The notes beneath the pieces were generated by a model, which was not told the DNA's origin, did no database searches, and saw only the letters and a list, made by a program, of their open reading frames with translations. From Anaerolineales bacterium (lineage in GTDB: Bacteria > Chloroflexota > Anaerolineae > Anaerolineales > Villigracilaceae), in the NCBI GenBank assembly GCA_014860745.1, contig JACZJC010000027.1, positions 1-64,000 of the forward strand: a stretch of 64,000 bases of DNA. The letters run 5' to 3'. The number at the start of each line of letters is the position of its first letter. The stretch's first letter is position 1. Below, piece by piece: positions 8,070 to 17,765 of this stretch. The translations under genes and the position numbers were made by a program.

Positions 8070-10278
8070 AGTATCTGCCTCTCGCCACCACATTCTCTGG
8101 GTTTGGCAAATCACTTTCCCTGGCCGGGAAGACCTGCACCGCGCAGGCCTTGAACTCGGGGATCAGCGCCTGCGGGTCGAGCGCGTCGTTGGTGAGTAAA
8201 TTCGCGGCGGCTTCGGCGAAGTGCCACGGCAGAAAGACCACACCGACCGAAGTCTTTTCTGTGATCGTCGCGCGGACGATGATCTCGCCGCGCCGGCTTT
8301 GCACTTTCACCGCGTCGCCATGGCGGATGCCGTGAATCTCGGCATCAGCGGGGTGGATTTCCACGCGGGCTTCGGGATAGGTCTCGTTGAGCGCCGAGTT
8401 GCGGGTCATCGTGCCGCCATGCCAATGTTCGAGCAATCGACCCGTGGTGAGGATGAAGGGATATTCGTCATCCGCTTCTTCGCGCACCGGGACGTAATCC
8501 AGGCTGTGAAATTTTCCCCGTCCGCGCGGGAAATCTTCTGTGAACAATGTGGGTGTACCAGGGTGATCGAGGGTGGGCACTGGATAGATCAAACCGACTT
8601 CGTCGATGCGCTTGTAGGTGATGCCGGCATAATCCGAGTTGACACTGCCCATCTCGCGCAGGATCTCTTCGGGGTTGGCATAGGTCCATTTTGCGGTGGG
8701 CAGGCCGAGGCGCGCTTCGATGCGCAGGGCCAGGTCGCAGATGATTTGCCAGTCGGGCCGGGCTTGTCCGCGCGGCGGGTGCGCCATCCGCACGCGTTGC
8801 ACGCGGCGGTCCGTGTTCGAGAAAGTTCCATCTTTTTCGGCGAAGGGTGTCGCGGGCAGGAACACATCCGCGAACGCGCCGCTCTCGTTGATGAAAATAT
8901 CCTGCGCCACAAGAAATTCAAGCTGCTGCATGTGCTTGCGGGTCTCGTTGAGATTCGGCTCGGACATCATCGGGTTCTCGCCCATGATGAACAACGCGCG
9001 GACGCCGCCTTCGTGGGCATGGCTGAGAATTTCAGTGGTGGTGAGTCCCAGCTTGAGGCTTAATCCGCCATCTTCGACATTCCAGGCCTTTTCCCATTTT
9101 GCTCGGTTCTCGGGCTCATCCACGCGCATGTAGCCGGGATAATGGAAGGGCATCGCGCCCATGTCACTGGCGCCCTGCACGTTGTTTTGTCCGCGCAGTG
9201 GGTTCAAGCCTGTGCCGTCGCGGCCAATGTGACCTGTGAGAAATGCCAGGTGGATGAGCGCCAGCGCGGAAGCCGTGCCGTGCGAAAGCTGGGAAATGCC
9301 CATGCCCCAATAGATCGCGCCGTTCTTTGCGCCCGCATACAGCCGCGCGGCTTTGCGGATATCTTCAGCAGGCACGCCGGAAAGTTCCTCGGCATATTCG
9401 GGGGTGAATTTTTCGAGCGACTCAAGGTATTCGTTGAAGCCTTCGGTGCGCGAATTTACGAAATCCCAATTGACCAGGTTTTCCTTCACGATCACATGCG
9501 CCATCGCCGAAAAGACGGGCACATTGGTGCCGGGTTTGAGCTGCAGCCACAATTCCGCCATATCCACCAGGTCGATGCGGCGCGGGTCCACCACGATCAT
9601 CCTGGCCTTGTTCTTCATCACGGCTTCCTTCATTTGAAGCGCGATGATGGGATGGTTTTCACTGGTATTGGAACCCGTCACGATGAAGACGTCGTTCAGC
9701 ATCACTTGCGAGGCGGTGTTGCTCATGGCGGAGGAACCCACCGCCTGTTGCAGCGCGACGACGGAGCCGGCATGACAGAGCCGCGTGCAATGGTCCACGT
9801 TGTTCGTGCGGAACAACGCGCGGTACATTTTTTGTAAAAGGTAATTATCTTCGTTCGTGGCTTTGGCGCAGCAATAGACCGCCAGCGCATCCGAGCCGTC
9901 GCGCTTGTAGATCCGCACGAGGTTGTCGGCGGTGAAGTTCAGCGCCGTATCCCAATCGGTTTCGACCCAGTCCCAAGGAGAGCCGGTATTCGATAATTCG
10001 AAATTCGATACTCGAAGTTCGTCCGCCGAAGGTCGAATATCGAATATCGTTTTTCCTTCGAGCAAATATCTCCGCACCAGGGGAGTGGTCACTCGTTTGG
10101 GGTGATAGATAAAATCGTAGCCGAAGCGTCCCTTCACACATAAGTTGCCGTGGTTTACAGGCGAATCGAACGGGCTGGTCACTTTGTAAATGAAATCATC
10201 TTTCACGTGCAATTGCAAAGTACAGCCCACGCCGCAGTAGGGGCAGGTGGTGGTGGTGATACGATCAGGTTTAATCAT
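8068..10278 (-). CDS. fdhA: Formate dehydrogenase alpha subunit, molybdopterin type
   Basis: 736-residue catalytic subunit oxidising formate to CO2. An N-terminal [4Fe-4S] motif (CPYCGVGC, 12-19, with C47) precedes the molybdopterin domains and a C-terminal dinucleotide-binding domain ([20 protein letters not shown]). The metal ligand is Cys168 in [10 protein letters not shown], where some relatives have selenocysteine. It is the last gene of a three-gene operon with an iron-sulfur subunit and a NuoEF-like subunit, which together indicate a cytoplasmic NAD(P)-linked enzyme. A ribosome site (AAGGAGAT) supports the ATG at 10278. Residues about 77-100 ([20 protein letters not shown]) look foreign and coincide with a palindromic repeat in the DNA. 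moeA nearby fits a molybdenum enzyme. Confidence 0.92.
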   Translation of the reverse strand: MIKPDRITTTTCPYCGVGCTLQLHVKDDFIYKVTSPFDSPVNHGNLCVKGRFGYDFIYHPKRVTTPLVRRYLLEGKTIFDIRPSADELRVSNFELSNTGSPWDWVETDWDTALNFTADNLVRIYKRDGSDALAVYCCAKATNEDNYLLQKMYRALFRTNNVDHCTRLCHAGSVVALQQAVGSSAMSNTASQVMLNDVFIVTGSNTSENHPIIALQMKEAVMKNKARMIVVDPRRIDLVDMAELWLQLKPGTNVPVFSAMAHVIVKENLVNWDFVNSRTEGFNEYLESLEKFTPEYAEELSGVPAEDIRKAARLYAGAKNGAIYWGMGISQLSHGTASALALIHLAFLTGHIGRDGTGLNPLRGQNNVQGASDMGAMPFHYPGYMRVDEPENRAKWEKAWNVEDGGLSLKLGLTTTEILSHAHEGGVRALFIMGENPMMSEPNLNETRKHMQQLEFLVAQDIFINESGAFADVFLPATPFAEKDGTFSNTDRRVQRVRMAHPPRGQARPDWQIICDLALRIEARLGLPTAKWTYANPEEILREMGSVNSDYAGITYKRIDEVGLIYPVPTLDHPGTPTLFTEDFPRGRGKFHSLDYVPVREEADDEYPFILTTGRLLEHWHGGTMTRNSALNETYPEARVEIHPADAEIHGIRHGDAVKVQSRRGEIIVRATITEKTSVGVVFLPWHFAEAAANLLTNDALDPQALIPEFKACAVQVFPARESDLPNPENVVARGRY
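9987..10050. repeat. TTCGA-rich palindromic element inside fdhA
   Basis: AT-rich block of repeated TTCGAnATTCGA-type half-sites in both orientations (GATAATTCGAAATTCGATA on the left; TCGAATATCGAATATCG on the right) inside the coding frame of fdhA. A related string, GGTATTTGATAATTCAATC, is found in the spacer at about 10309-10327. Confidence 0.6.
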
Positions 10279-10338
10279 GAGTATCTCCTTGTGGGTAACT
10301 GGAGATTGGTATTTGATAATTCAATCTCTAATCTCCAA

Positions 10339-11031
10339 TTACTTTCTTTTCTTTCGCCCCGTATTCATCACACTAATTTCGCTTGGGCTTACACCCTGCT
10401 CCAATAAGAATTCACGTTTCGGTTTCAATGCGCCCGTCGGGCAAACGCCCACGCATTGTCCGCACAGCACACAGGAAGTTTCTGGGATCGCCTTGTCGAA
10501 AAAAGTGCCGATCTGCGTTTCAAATCCGCGGCCGCTGAAGTTGATGGCAAAGGTGTATTGCGCATCCTCCGCGCAGACCTGCACGCAGCGCCAGCACAAC
10601 AGGCACTTCGAGTAATCGCGCACATACATCGGGTTGTCATCCTTCACATCCATTTCGCGGCGTTCGGCATCCGGGAAGCGGCTGGTGGATGCGCCGTATT
10701 CGTACATCATCTTTTGGATCTCGGGCGAGTCGGATAAATCCATCGTGGATGCGAGCATTTCCAAAATGGTCCGCCGCGCACGCACAACCTTCTCGCTTCG
10801 GGTCTGGACCTTCATGCCTGCTCCTGCCTTGACGATGCAAGCCGGCTGGAGCACTCTCTGCCCCTCCACTTCCACCACGCAGATTCTGCAAAGGGCATTG
10901 GCCGTCGTCGCTTCGTGAAAGCAGATGGTGGGGATGTCCGCACCCATCTCATGGGCAGCATCGAGCAAAGTATTGCCTGCCTCGGTTGTAACTTCCCGTC
11001 CGTCGATCGTTAAATTAATCGTCTCGGTCAT
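10339..11031 (-). CDS. Iron-sulfur subunit of the formate dehydrogenase complex
   Basis: 230 residues. A plant-type [2Fe-2S] ferredoxin domain comes first ([21 protein letters not shown], then PACIV), as in the N-terminus of NuoG or HoxU. Two [4Fe-4S] motifs follow ([11 protein letters not shown] and [11 protein letters not shown]). It would carry electrons between the molybdenum subunit and the FMN/NAD subunit encoded just upstream (14 bases away). The start is supported by GTGAGG six bases before the ATG. The basic C-terminus (TGRKKRK) is short and unremarkable. The HoxU/NuoG-like identity is clear; assignment to formate dehydrogenase comes from the operon. Confidence 0.88.
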   Translation of the reverse strand: MTETINLTIDGREVTTEAGNTLLDAAHEMGADIPTICFHEATTANALCRICVVEVEGQRVLQPACIVKAGAGMKVQTRSEKVVRARRTILEMLASTMDLSDSPEIQKMMYEYGASTSRFPDAERREMDVKDDNPMYVRDYSKCLLCWRCVQVCAEDAQYTFAINFSGRGFETQIGTFFDKAIPETSCVLCGQCVGVCPTGALKPKREFLLEQGVSPSEISVMNTGRKKRK

Positions 11032-11045
11032 TTTGCCTCACGCGC

Positions 11046-12914
11046 CTAGCGCTTCTTCACGGATTTGTTTGCTGCGGATTTCTTCACGGTGGTTTTCTTC
11101 GCTTTTGTTTTTGGTCTTGCAGGCTTGCCGGTCTTTTTCACGGTTTTCTTCAATACCGATTTCTTTGCGGCGTTTTTCGTTTTACTCTTTACGCTCGCTT
11201 TTTTCTTTCTTCTTTCCTCTTTCTTCACCTCGCCCCTTTCCACTTTTCCACTTTCCATAAACAACTCCGGCCAAATTTTCATCGCCGAAAGCACAGCGCT
11301 CGCCGCCGTTTGACCGAGTCCGCACAGGCTGGCATCCGTCATCGTCCAGCCGACATCCTGCAATCGGACAAAATCCTCGGAAAGTGTTTTGCCTTTAGCC
11401 GCGCGCTCCAAAATTTCCAACTGACGCTGGGTTCCCATCTGGCACGGATAGCATTTGCCGCAGGATTCATGCGCGAAGAATTTCCCAAGCCGCTTCAACA
11501 CATCGCGCATATCGCGTGTCTCGTCGAAGACCATCACCACGCCGGAGCCCAGCGGCAGGCCAACAGCGCGTAGATCTTCGAAGGTCATCTTCACATCGAG
11601 ATGATCGGACGTGGCAAACGCGCCCGCTGCGCCGCCGAACAGGACGGATTTTAGGTTCTTCTTTTTTGCCACCCCGCCGGCCATATCCAGCAGTTCACGC
11701 AGGGTTACGCCGAAGGGGATTTCGTACAAACCTGGTTTGACGACATCGCCAGATACGCAGAATAGTTTCAGCCCCGGTGATTTCTCCGTGCCGATCTTGC
11801 GAAATTCCAGACTGCCTTTGGATATGATGAGCGGGACATTGCAAAGCGTTTCCACATTATTGATCACGGTCGGCTTATCGAACAATCCGTTCGTCGTCGG
11901 GAAGGGCGGCTTCACGCGCGGGAAACCGCGCTTCCCTTCGATCGATTCGAACAACGCGGTCTCCTCGCCGCAAATATAGGCACCGGCGCCGACGCGAATT
12001 TCAATATCGAACAATTCACCCAGATATCCCGCACCTCTCGCCTCGTTCAGGGCGGTTTCGAGGACGGGCACAATGTACGGATATTCCCCGCGGATATAAA
12101 TATATCCCTTGTTCGCTCCAATGGCATAGGCCGCAATGCACATTCCTTCGATGGTTTGATGGGGATCGTCCAGCAACAGGATACGGTCTTTAAAAGTTCC
12201 CGGTTCCGATTCGTCCGCATTGCAAATGACGTATTTTTGGTCCGCTTGCGCCCTGGCAGCCCCTTCCCATTTAATACCAGTTGGGAAGGCAGCGCCGCCG
12301 CGTCCCACCAGGCCGGAAGCCTGAATCTCCGCAACCACATCCTCGGGTTTCATCCGCAATGCTTTTTGCAGGGCAGTGTACTCCCCGTATTTTTTTAAGG
12401 AGGTGGTGGTGCTTCCACAATTTTTCGTCAACTCGCGGGTTTTGCCAAAGACCATCGACCGTGGACGGTCTGTTTCCTCCACCCCATTCCCTACGCTCGC
12501 TTGTCCATTGTCCATCGTCCATACGGCGGGAGCCAGTTCGCACATGCCAAGGCATGGGCTTGGCTCAATGGTTAGATTCAACTTTGAGTGAGTCTGATGC
12601 GGTTCCACATCATATTGTTTGCATAATTTCCGAAGCAGTCCATCTGAATTCTTCAAGGCGCAGGCCTGATCGGTGCAGACTCGAATGATTTTCCTTCCGA
12701 CCGGTTCGTTGTAATACAGGGAATAGAACTCGATTACGCCATGCACATCCGCGAGCGGAGTGCGCATCAGCTTTCCCACCTCAGCGGCAACTTCCTGCGG
12801 AAGCCAGCCGTAAATTTTTTGCGCCTCGTGCAGGGCGGGCAGCAGCCCCGAGCGGCCCAGTGGAATATACGCTTCGATGGCGGGTTTCAGTGGCGCGAGG
12901 TCAATTTCAGACAT
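11046..12914 (-). CDS. NuoE-NuoF fusion, NAD(P)/FMN subunit of formate dehydrogenase
   Basis: 622 residues, first gene of the operon. Residues 1-130 form a NuoE-like thioredoxin-fold [2Fe-2S] domain with C80, C85, C121 and C125. From about 190 a NuoF-like domain follows: [16 protein letters not shown] for FMN/NAD binding and [19 protein letters not shown] for the [4Fe-4S] cluster. The linker (about 132-167) is unusual and overlaps a GTCCAT-type repeat. The last 60 or so residues are a lysine/serine-rich tail ([21 protein letters not shown] and on) not found in ordinary NuoF. The ATG at 12914 has a GGAG nearby; an upstream in-frame extension to 12998 is less likely. It would pass electrons from formate to NAD(P)+. 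Confidence 0.88.
   Translation of the reverse strand: MSEIDLAPLKPAIEAYIPLGRSGLLPALHEAQKIYGWLPQEVAAEVGKLMRTPLADVHGVIEFYSLYYNEPVGRKIIRVCTDQACALKNSDGLLRKLCKQYDVEPHQTHSKLNLTIEPSPCLGMCELAPAVWTMDNGQASVGNGVEETDRPRSMVFGKTRELTKNCGSTTTSLKKYGEYTALQKALRMKPEDVVAEIQASGLVGRGGAAFPTGIKWEGAARAQADQKYVICNADESEPGTFKDRILLLDDPHQTIEGMCIAAYAIGANKGYIYIRGEYPYIVPVLETALNEARGAGYLGELFDIEIRVGAGAYICGEETALFESIEGKRGFPRVKPPFPTTNGLFDKPTVINNVETLCNVPLIISKGSLEFRKIGTEKSPGLKLFCVSGDVVKPGLYEIPFGVTLRELLDMAGGVAKKKNLKSVLFGGAAGAFATSDHLDVKMTFEDLRAVGLPLGSGVVMVFDETRDMRDVLKRLGKFFAHESCGKCYPCQMGTQRQLEILERAAKGKTLSEDFVRLQDVGWTMTDASLCGLGQTAASAVLSAMKIWPELFMESGKVERGEVKKEERRKKKASVKSKTKNAAKKSVLKKTVKKTGKPARPKTKAKKTTVKKSAANKSVKKR
12447..12524. repeat. 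GTCCAT/GACCGTGGAC-type repeat inside the NuoEF fusion
   Basis: Contains a short dyad (AGACCATCGACCGTGGACGG) and a run of direct GTCCATnGTCCATnGTCCAT steps. It lies exactly in the linker between the NuoE and NuoF domains and keeps the frame open. Confidence 0.5.
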
Positions 12915-12972
12915 GAATGCTCCAATATGATGAGTATACCCTACGGGCACAATGCAACCGATGACATTTTTC

Positions 12973-12986
12973 GTGACACGAGTCAC
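12973..12986. promoter_or_regulatory. Inverted repeat GTGAC-N4-GTCAC upstream of gntR
   Basis: GTGAC ACGA GTCAC in the spacer between the divergent formate dehydrogenase operon and gntR. Position and symmetry fit a regulator site. Confidence 0.45.
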
Positions 12987-13002
12987 TTCCGAATTCAAGG
13001 AT

Positions 13003-13023
13003 GATTATATATAATATATAATC
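13003..13023 (+). promoter_or_regulatory. Perfect 21-bp palindrome abutting the gntR start codon
   Basis: GATTATATAT, a central A, then the exact reverse complement, ending one base before the ATG. It contains TATAAT twice (13010 and 13017), so it probably combines the -10 region with an operator; transcription would begin at or next to the start codon. Confidence 0.65.
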
Positions 13024-13767
13024 ATGACGTCAATGGCAGAAAAAGAACTCACCCACAAACCGCTGAAAGATGAGATTTACGATGCGCTGCACCGCCAGAT
13101 CATCGCGGGGAAATATGCGCCCGGCGACTGGCTGCGTCAGGAGGAGATTGCCGGCCAAATGGGCGTGAGCATGACCCCTGTACGCGAAGCGCTGGATCTG
13201 CTGGTTGCAAAAGGGCTTGCCGAGCGGGTTCCGTATCGTGGTGTGCGGGTGCGGGAAATATCCGCGAAAGACATTGTGGAAGCCTACGGGCTGCGGCTTA
13301 TGTTGGAAGCGATGATCGCCCGTGAAGCCGCGCGGTACATTACCCCGCAGCAGGTCGCCGCACTGCAGGCGATCATGGATGAGATGGACCGGCATGTTGA
13401 GCTGCACGAGATGCCGCAGGAGAGACAACTCAGCCGCGAATTTCATGCGGCCATTGCGGAAGCATCCCGCAATTCGCTGCTCATTCAGTTATACACCATC
13501 GTCTCGAACGCATTCCCGGATTGGCTGCTGTACGAGGCGCTTTATCGAAAACCCGAACTGGTTTCCGCCAGCGTGACGCAGACTCATGATGAACATACCG
13601 CGATTCTGGAGGCGCTCAAAAAAGGGGATGCCGACCAGGCAGTAAAAGTATCGCTGGACCATGTGATGGAATCGGGCAGGTGGCTGGAAATGTATCGCGA
13701 GATCCCGTCCAACCTGCTGCGAGAGCAGGAAAAACAAGTGACCCACTTGATGAAAAAATCGAAGTAA
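13024..13767 (+). CDS. GntR-family regulator, FadR/FCD subfamily
   Basis: 247 residues. An N-terminal winged helix-turn-helix (about 13-80: DEIYDALHRQIIAGKYAPGDWLRQEEIAGQMGVSMTPVREALDLL) is typical of GntR proteins, and the C-terminal all-helical FCD ligand-binding domain (about 90-230) places it in the FadR branch. FCD domains usually bind small organic acids. It is the first gene before the corrinoid/methyltransferase cluster and divergent to formate dehydrogenase, so it may control both. A perfect palindrome ends at its ATG, predicting self-repression. No ribosome site is visible upstream because the palindrome occupies that place. Confidence 0.88.
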   Translation: MTSMAEKELTHKPLKDEIYDALHRQIIAGKYAPGDWLRQEEIAGQMGVSMTPVREALDLLVAKGLAERVPYRGVRVREISAKDIVEAYGLRLMLEAMIAREAARYITPQQVAALQAIMDEMDRHVELHEMPQERQLSREFHAAIAEASRNSLLIQLYTIVSNAFPDWLLYEALYRKPELVSASVTQTHDEHTAILEALKKGDADQAVKVSLDHVMESGRWLEMYREIPSNLLREQEKQVTHLMKKSK

Positions 13768-13779
13768 CCAGGAGGCAGT

Positions 13780-14436
13780 ATGTCGGAAGAATTATTCAAA
13801 CAGATGGCGCAAAGCATCATTGAAGGGGACTCGGACCTTTCAGTCGAGCTTGCAAAAAAGGCCATCGAAATCAACATGCACCCGCTTGAGGCGATCACAA
13901 AAGGATTCGTGGTGGGCGTGAATTACATCGGCGACCAATTCGGTTTGGGCGAGGCGTTCCTACCGGAACTGGTGATGGCCGGCGAAGCCATGAAAGCCGC
14001 CGTGGCAACCCTTGAACCGGAACTAATCAAACTCGGTTCCGCCCGCGAGACTATGGGACGGGTCGTTCTTGCAACCGTCGAAGGTGACATCCACGAGATC
14101 GGCAAGACGCTTGTCGGCACCATGTTAAGCGCCTCAGGCTTCGAGGTCACCGACCTCGGGGTGGACCAGCCCGCCGACAAGATCATCGGCAAGGCGCTCG
14201 AAATCGACGCGCAGATCATCGGCATGAGCGCACTGCTCACCACCACGATGGTTCGCCAGCGTGAAGTGATCGAAGAATTGGATAAAGAAGGCCTGCGCCC
14301 GCGGATCAAAGTGATGGTCGGCGGCGCTCCCATTACCCGCGACTGGTTTCAAAAGATCAAAGCAGACGGCTACTCTGAGGATGCTGTTGGCGCGGTGAAG
14401 GTGGCAAAGGAATTGGTTGGCAAGGCGAATCAGTAA
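13780..14436 (+). CDS. mttC: Methyltransferase corrinoid protein (MttC/MtbC-like)
   Basis: 218 residues. The N-terminal helical cap (about 1-88) and C-terminal B12-binding Rossmann domain (about 92-215) have the cobalt-binding signature EGDIHEIGKT (Asp103, His105, Gly108), followed by SALLTT and GGAP. It carries the methyl group on cobalamin between an MttB-family methyltransferase and a second methyltransferase that passes it to tetrahydrofolate (gene at 23899). A GGAGG ribosome site precedes the ATG. It is the only corrinoid protein in the cluster, so the four MttB homologues probably share it. Confidence 0.93.
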   Translation: MSEELFKQMAQSIIEGDSDLSVELAKKAIEINMHPLEAITKGFVVGVNYIGDQFGLGEAFLPELVMAGEAMKAAVATLEPELIKLGSARETMGRVVLATVEGDIHEIGKTLVGTMLSASGFEVTDLGVDQPADKIIGKALEIDAQIIGMSALLTTTMVRQREVIEELDKEGLRPRIKVMVGGAPITRDWFQKIKADGYSEDAVGAVKVAKELVGKANQ

Positions 14437-14439
14437 TCA

Positions 14440-14487
14440 TGTCATTGCGAGACTCAGAGAGAGTAGAGAGACATCCTTGCCTCGGGA
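14440..14487. repeat. Partial GTCATTGCGAG-type repeat
   Basis: TGTCATTGCGAGACTCAGAG matches the left end of the repeat family seen intact at 42415-42510, but the right half is missing. It supplies the sequence just before the mttB ribosome site. Confidence 0.5.
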
Positions 14488-14494
14488 GGGCCTT

Positions 14495-15946
14495 ATGTCT
14501 CATAAAAATATCAAAACCATCAGCAACCCAAAGCTGAAACTTGAAATCTTAACAAGCGAAGACGTTCAAAAAATCCACGAAGCCACGCTGCGCATCATTG
14601 AAAAGGTGGGCGTGAGATTCCCCTCCAAACGCGCGCTGGAAATTTGGGAAGCGCATGGAGCGGACGTGAATCACGAGAAGAAGATCGTGCGCGTCAAGCC
14701 GCAGATTATTGAAGAGGCATTGAAGAAAGCGCCGCCTTCTTACAAGCTTGCGGCGCGTGATCCGCAGCAGGATCTGCAATTGGATGGCAACCATGTCCAC
14801 CTCGGCACGGACGGCTGCGGTGTGGAAGTCATCGATATTGAAACCATGGAAAAGCGCACCTCCTGCCTGCAGGACGTGCGCGATATCGCCCGCATCGCAG
14901 ATGCAACCGAAGAAGTTGCTTTCCATTGGGTGCCGGTATCCGCGCAGGATACACCCGTCGAAGCGCGCGGGCTGCATGAAGTCAAAGCGGTTTGGGAAAA
15001 CTCCACCAAACACGTACAGACCGAATCCATTTACAACGTGGACGAAGCCAAAGCCGCGATCGAAATGGCGGCGCTTCTTGCAGGCGGGAAGGACAAACTC
15101 CGCGAGCGGCCTGTCCTTTCGCTGATGCAGTGCACCGCTCCTCCGCTTGGTCACGATGGCGGAAGTTTGGATGCCGCATTATTAGCCGCAGAAGTCGGCA
15201 TCCCGACCGGGTTTATGACCATGTCCGCGTGTCTGACTACCGGTCCTGCCACCATGGCCGGCACACTGGCAGTCGGCAACGCAGAAGTGATCGCAGCCAC
15301 GGCTCTTTTACAACTGGCTTATCCCGGCACGCCGGTCTTTTATGCTGCGGCACAGACCGCCTCCGACCTCCGCACCGGCGCATACACAGGCGGCGGCCCG
15401 GAAGACTTCCTTTTCGGCGCGGCTACGAATGTGCTGGCGGACTTTTACAACATTCCCCTTTCCATGGGCGCGTTTGCCACAGGCGCGAAGGAACCGAACT
15501 GGCAGGCAGGGCTGGAAGGCGCACTCTCCAGTTTCATGGCCAGCGTGGTTATGTCGGATATGCTGCTGGGCTGTGGATTTCTGCATGGCAGCCGCATCTG
15601 GTCGTATGCGGAAATGATGATGGACTGTGAGATCTTCTCCATTATTCACAAGATGATGGGCGGCATCGAAGTCAACGAAGAAACGCTGGCGTTCGAGGCC
15701 ATCGCCAATGTCGGCCCCGGCGGCCACTACCTTGCGCAGAAGCACACCAAGAATCACATGCGTGAATTGTTTATCCCGCAGTTCCTCGACCGTCGTCCCT
15801 ATTCTGCATGGGAGGCCAAAAAAGACGACGCGCGAGACTGGGCGACAGCCAAGGCCCGAAAAATTTTAAAGGAACATCAACCCGACCCGATCGATGAAAA
15901 GATCAGCAGGGAAATGGACACGATCATTAAATCGGTTGAGAAATAG
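14495..15946 (+). CDS. MttB-family methyltransferase, non-pyrrolysine, copy 1
   Basis: 483 residues. Homologue of trimethylamine methyltransferase MttB, a TIM-barrel enzyme that moves a methyl group from a methylated amine to the corrinoid protein. There is no in-frame amber codon, so this is the pyrrolysine-free branch, which includes glycine betaine, proline betaine and carnitine demethylases. Typical blocks are present: EDVQKIHEATLRIIEKVGVRFPS at the start, TGPATMAGTLAVGNAEVIAA in the middle and NVGPGGHYLAQKHTKNHMRE near the end. The ATG at 14495 has GGGAGG seven bases upstream; an in-frame extension to 14417 would overlap the corrinoid gene and is rejected. Substrate unknown. Confidence 0.9.
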   Translation: MSHKNIKTISNPKLKLEILTSEDVQKIHEATLRIIEKVGVRFPSKRALEIWEAHGADVNHEKKIVRVKPQIIEEALKKAPPSYKLAARDPQQDLQLDGNHVHLGTDGCGVEVIDIETMEKRTSCLQDVRDIARIADATEEVAFHWVPVSAQDTPVEARGLHEVKAVWENSTKHVQTESIYNVDEAKAAIEMAALLAGGKDKLRERPVLSLMQCTAPPLGHDGGSLDAALLAAEVGIPTGFMTMSACLTTGPATMAGTLAVGNAEVIAATALLQLAYPGTPVFYAAAQTASDLRTGAYTGGGPEDFLFGAATNVLADFYNIPLSMGAFATGAKEPNWQAGLEGALSSFMASVVMSDMLLGCGFLHGSRIWSYAEMMMDCEIFSIIHKMMGGIEVNEETLAFEAIANVGPGGHYLAQKHTKNHMRELFIPQFLDRRPYSAWEAKKDDARDWATAKARKILKEHQPDPIDEKISREMDTIIKSVEK

Positions 15947-15964
15947 AAATATTCTATCTGTACC

Positions 15965-16038
15965 GTTGGTCGAGTAGGCGGCGGAGACAACTCAGCCATA
16001 CAAAGTGTACTCATCTCCGCAGCCGTATCGAGACCAAC
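15965..16038. repeat. Hairpin repeat with TTGGTCGAGTA ends
   Basis: Left end GTTGGTCGAGTAGG and right end CGTATCGAGACCAAC form an imperfect stem. It lies in the 235-base gap between two methyltransferase genes. Confidence 0.7.
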
Positions 16039-16072
16039 AAGTTTCGTAAAAACCAAAATTACCTGGAAATGT

Positions 16073-16123
16073 GGTGGTCTCGATACGCCCTTCGCAAAAA
16101 CAGCTCAGGGCTACTCGACCACC
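16073..16123. repeat. Second hairpin repeat of the same family, opposite orientation
   Basis: Left end GGTGGTCTCGATACG and right end TACTCGACCACC. Same TGGTCGAGTA / TATCGAGACCA ends as the element 35 bases upstream, inverted. Confidence 0.7.
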
Positions 16124-16181
16124 AGGCGTCATCTAATATCTCTTTCACCAAAGAGAAAATAACCCCACTTAGAGGTGTCGT

Positions 16182-17660
16182 ATGCAACCGAAACTCACAT
16201 TGTTAAGTGATGAGATCATCGCCCGTATTTTGGCTGAAGCGTATGAGCTTCTTCTTAAGCCTGGCATCAAAGTCCAGAATGAAGAGGCGCGTGAACTGCT
16301 TGCAAAAGCCGGCGCGGTAATCGATCCTGAAACTCATGTCGCGCAGATTCCTGCTGCCCTTGTCCACAAGGCGCTCGAGAGCGTGCCGCGCGAGTTTTTC
16401 CTGTACGATTATCACGGCAATCCCGCCGTCCACTACGGCGGCGACAATGTCCACTTTGACCCGGGTTCTTCGGGTATCACCATGCTCAACCCCGAAACCC
16501 TCGAGCATGAGACCACGGAAACGGAACATCTCATCCGCTTGTTGAAAGTGGCGGAGCAGATTCCACAATATGACGCACAATCCACCGCCGTCATCTGTCA
16601 TGATGTGCCAAGAGAGATACAAGACTCGTATCGGTTATACCTTGCCCTGCTGTATTCAAAGAAGCCGATCGTCACAGGCGCATTCACGAACAAGACCGTG
16701 CAGGAAATGATCGACATGCTGGCGCTCTTTGCAGGCAGCAAAGAGGCCGCTCGCGAAAAACCGCGCGCCATCTTCGATGTCTGCCCTGCCCCGCCCTTGA
16801 TCTGGTCGAACTTCGGTTCCGGCAACCTGATTGCCTTGTCGCGGGCGGGCATCCCGGCAGAGATTGTCTCTGTGCCTCTTGCAGGCGCAGCCGCTCCAGT
16901 GACCATGCTCGGCACGGTTACCCAGCACACAGCGGAATGCTTTGCGGGCATCGTCATTCATCAACTCGCACATGCGGGTTCGCCCGTTGTTTGGGGCGGC
17001 GCGGCGGCGATCTTCGACATGCGCAAAGGCGCAACTCCCATGGGCGCTGTTGAAACCGCCATGCTTGATTGCTCTTATGCTCAAGTTGCAAAGACGCTCA
17101 ACATGCCCACACATACTTATCTCGGCGCAACAGACTCAAAACTCGTTGACGCACAAGCGGGTCTTGAAAGCGGAATCTCAGCCATGGTCGGCGCGTTGAG
17201 CGGTATTAATATGATCTCTGGCTCGGGCATGCTCGATTTCCTCGCCTGCCACAGCGCGGAAAAACTCGTCGTGGACGCGGAAGGCATCGCCATGGCGAAG
17301 CGCATGATCGGCGGCGTAAAACTCCACACTGATACTCTTGCCACAGGTTTTTTCGATCACAACATTAATTTCAAAGGCGGCGATTTTCTCAAGCAGAAAG
17401 CCACCATGCAGCTTTTTAGAGAGGAGCAGCACCTGCCCGGCAACGTGATCGATCGAAGTTCATCCCGTGTCTGGAAGGAAGCAGGCTCTTTGGATGCCTT
17501 CGGCAGGGCAAGGATCCGTGTGAAGGAATTGCTCGCTTCCTACCAGCGACCTGAAATTGATTCTGCCCAAATAGAAAGACTCCACGTCTTTATGACCGGC
17601 CTCGCCAAAAAGGCGGGCCTCGAACAATTGCCCAGTCTGGAAGATTACCAACCTGCGTAA
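16182..17660 (+). CDS. MttB-family methyltransferase, copy 2
   Basis: 492 residues, non-pyrrolysine MttB homologue. It opens with MQPKLTLLSDEIIARILAEAYELLLKPGIKVQ and carries blocks such as PLIWSNFGSGNLIALSRAG, GAAAPVTMLGTVTQHTAECF and VDAEGIAMAKRMIGG. By eye it is about 70% identical over its length to the next gene, so the two look like a tandem duplication, whereas the copies at 14495 and 21082 are much more distant. It would demethylate a methylated amine onto the corrinoid protein of the cluster. The ribosome site is weak (AGAGGTG before the ATG). Substrate unknown. Confidence 0.9.
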   Translation: MQPKLTLLSDEIIARILAEAYELLLKPGIKVQNEEARELLAKAGAVIDPETHVAQIPAALVHKALESVPREFFLYDYHGNPAVHYGGDNVHFDPGSSGITMLNPETLEHETTETEHLIRLLKVAEQIPQYDAQSTAVICHDVPREIQDSYRLYLALLYSKKPIVTGAFTNKTVQEMIDMLALFAGSKEAAREKPRAIFDVCPAPPLIWSNFGSGNLIALSRAGIPAEIVSVPLAGAAAPVTMLGTVTQHTAECFAGIVIHQLAHAGSPVVWGGAAAIFDMRKGATPMGAVETAMLDCSYAQVAKTLNMPTHTYLGATDSKLVDAQAGLESGISAMVGALSGINMISGSGMLDFLACHSAEKLVVDAEGIAMAKRMIGGVKLHTDTLATGFFDHNINFKGGDFLKQKATMQLFREEQHLPGNVIDRSSSRVWKEAGSLDAFGRARIRVKELLASYQRPEIDSAQIERLHVFMTGLAKKAGLEQLPSLEDYQPA

Positions 17661-17765
17661 TTCGCTCCTCCTGGGTTTTGCAGTAACCAGCTGCGAGGTA
17701 TGAGTAACGGACAAAAACCTTGTTCTTCGCACCTCATCTCTCGTCATATACTCAGGAGGCGCATT

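Noticed and set aside
8221-9063. Long plus-strand open frame opposite fdhA
   Set aside because: Antisense to a well-supported enzyme gene; composition is a mirror of its codon use.
11065-11313. Phe-rich plus-strand open frame
   Set aside because: It is the antisense of the lysine-rich tail of the NuoEF-like protein.
12999-13023. Cobalamin riboswitch before the corrinoid gene cluster
   Set aside because: The space before gntR is occupied by the palindrome, and the 12-base gap before the corrinoid gene is far too short for a riboswitch.
15947-16181. Small gene in the 235-base gap
   Set aside because: Sequence is accounted for by two hairpin repeats and a short AT-rich leader; no start with a ribosome site.
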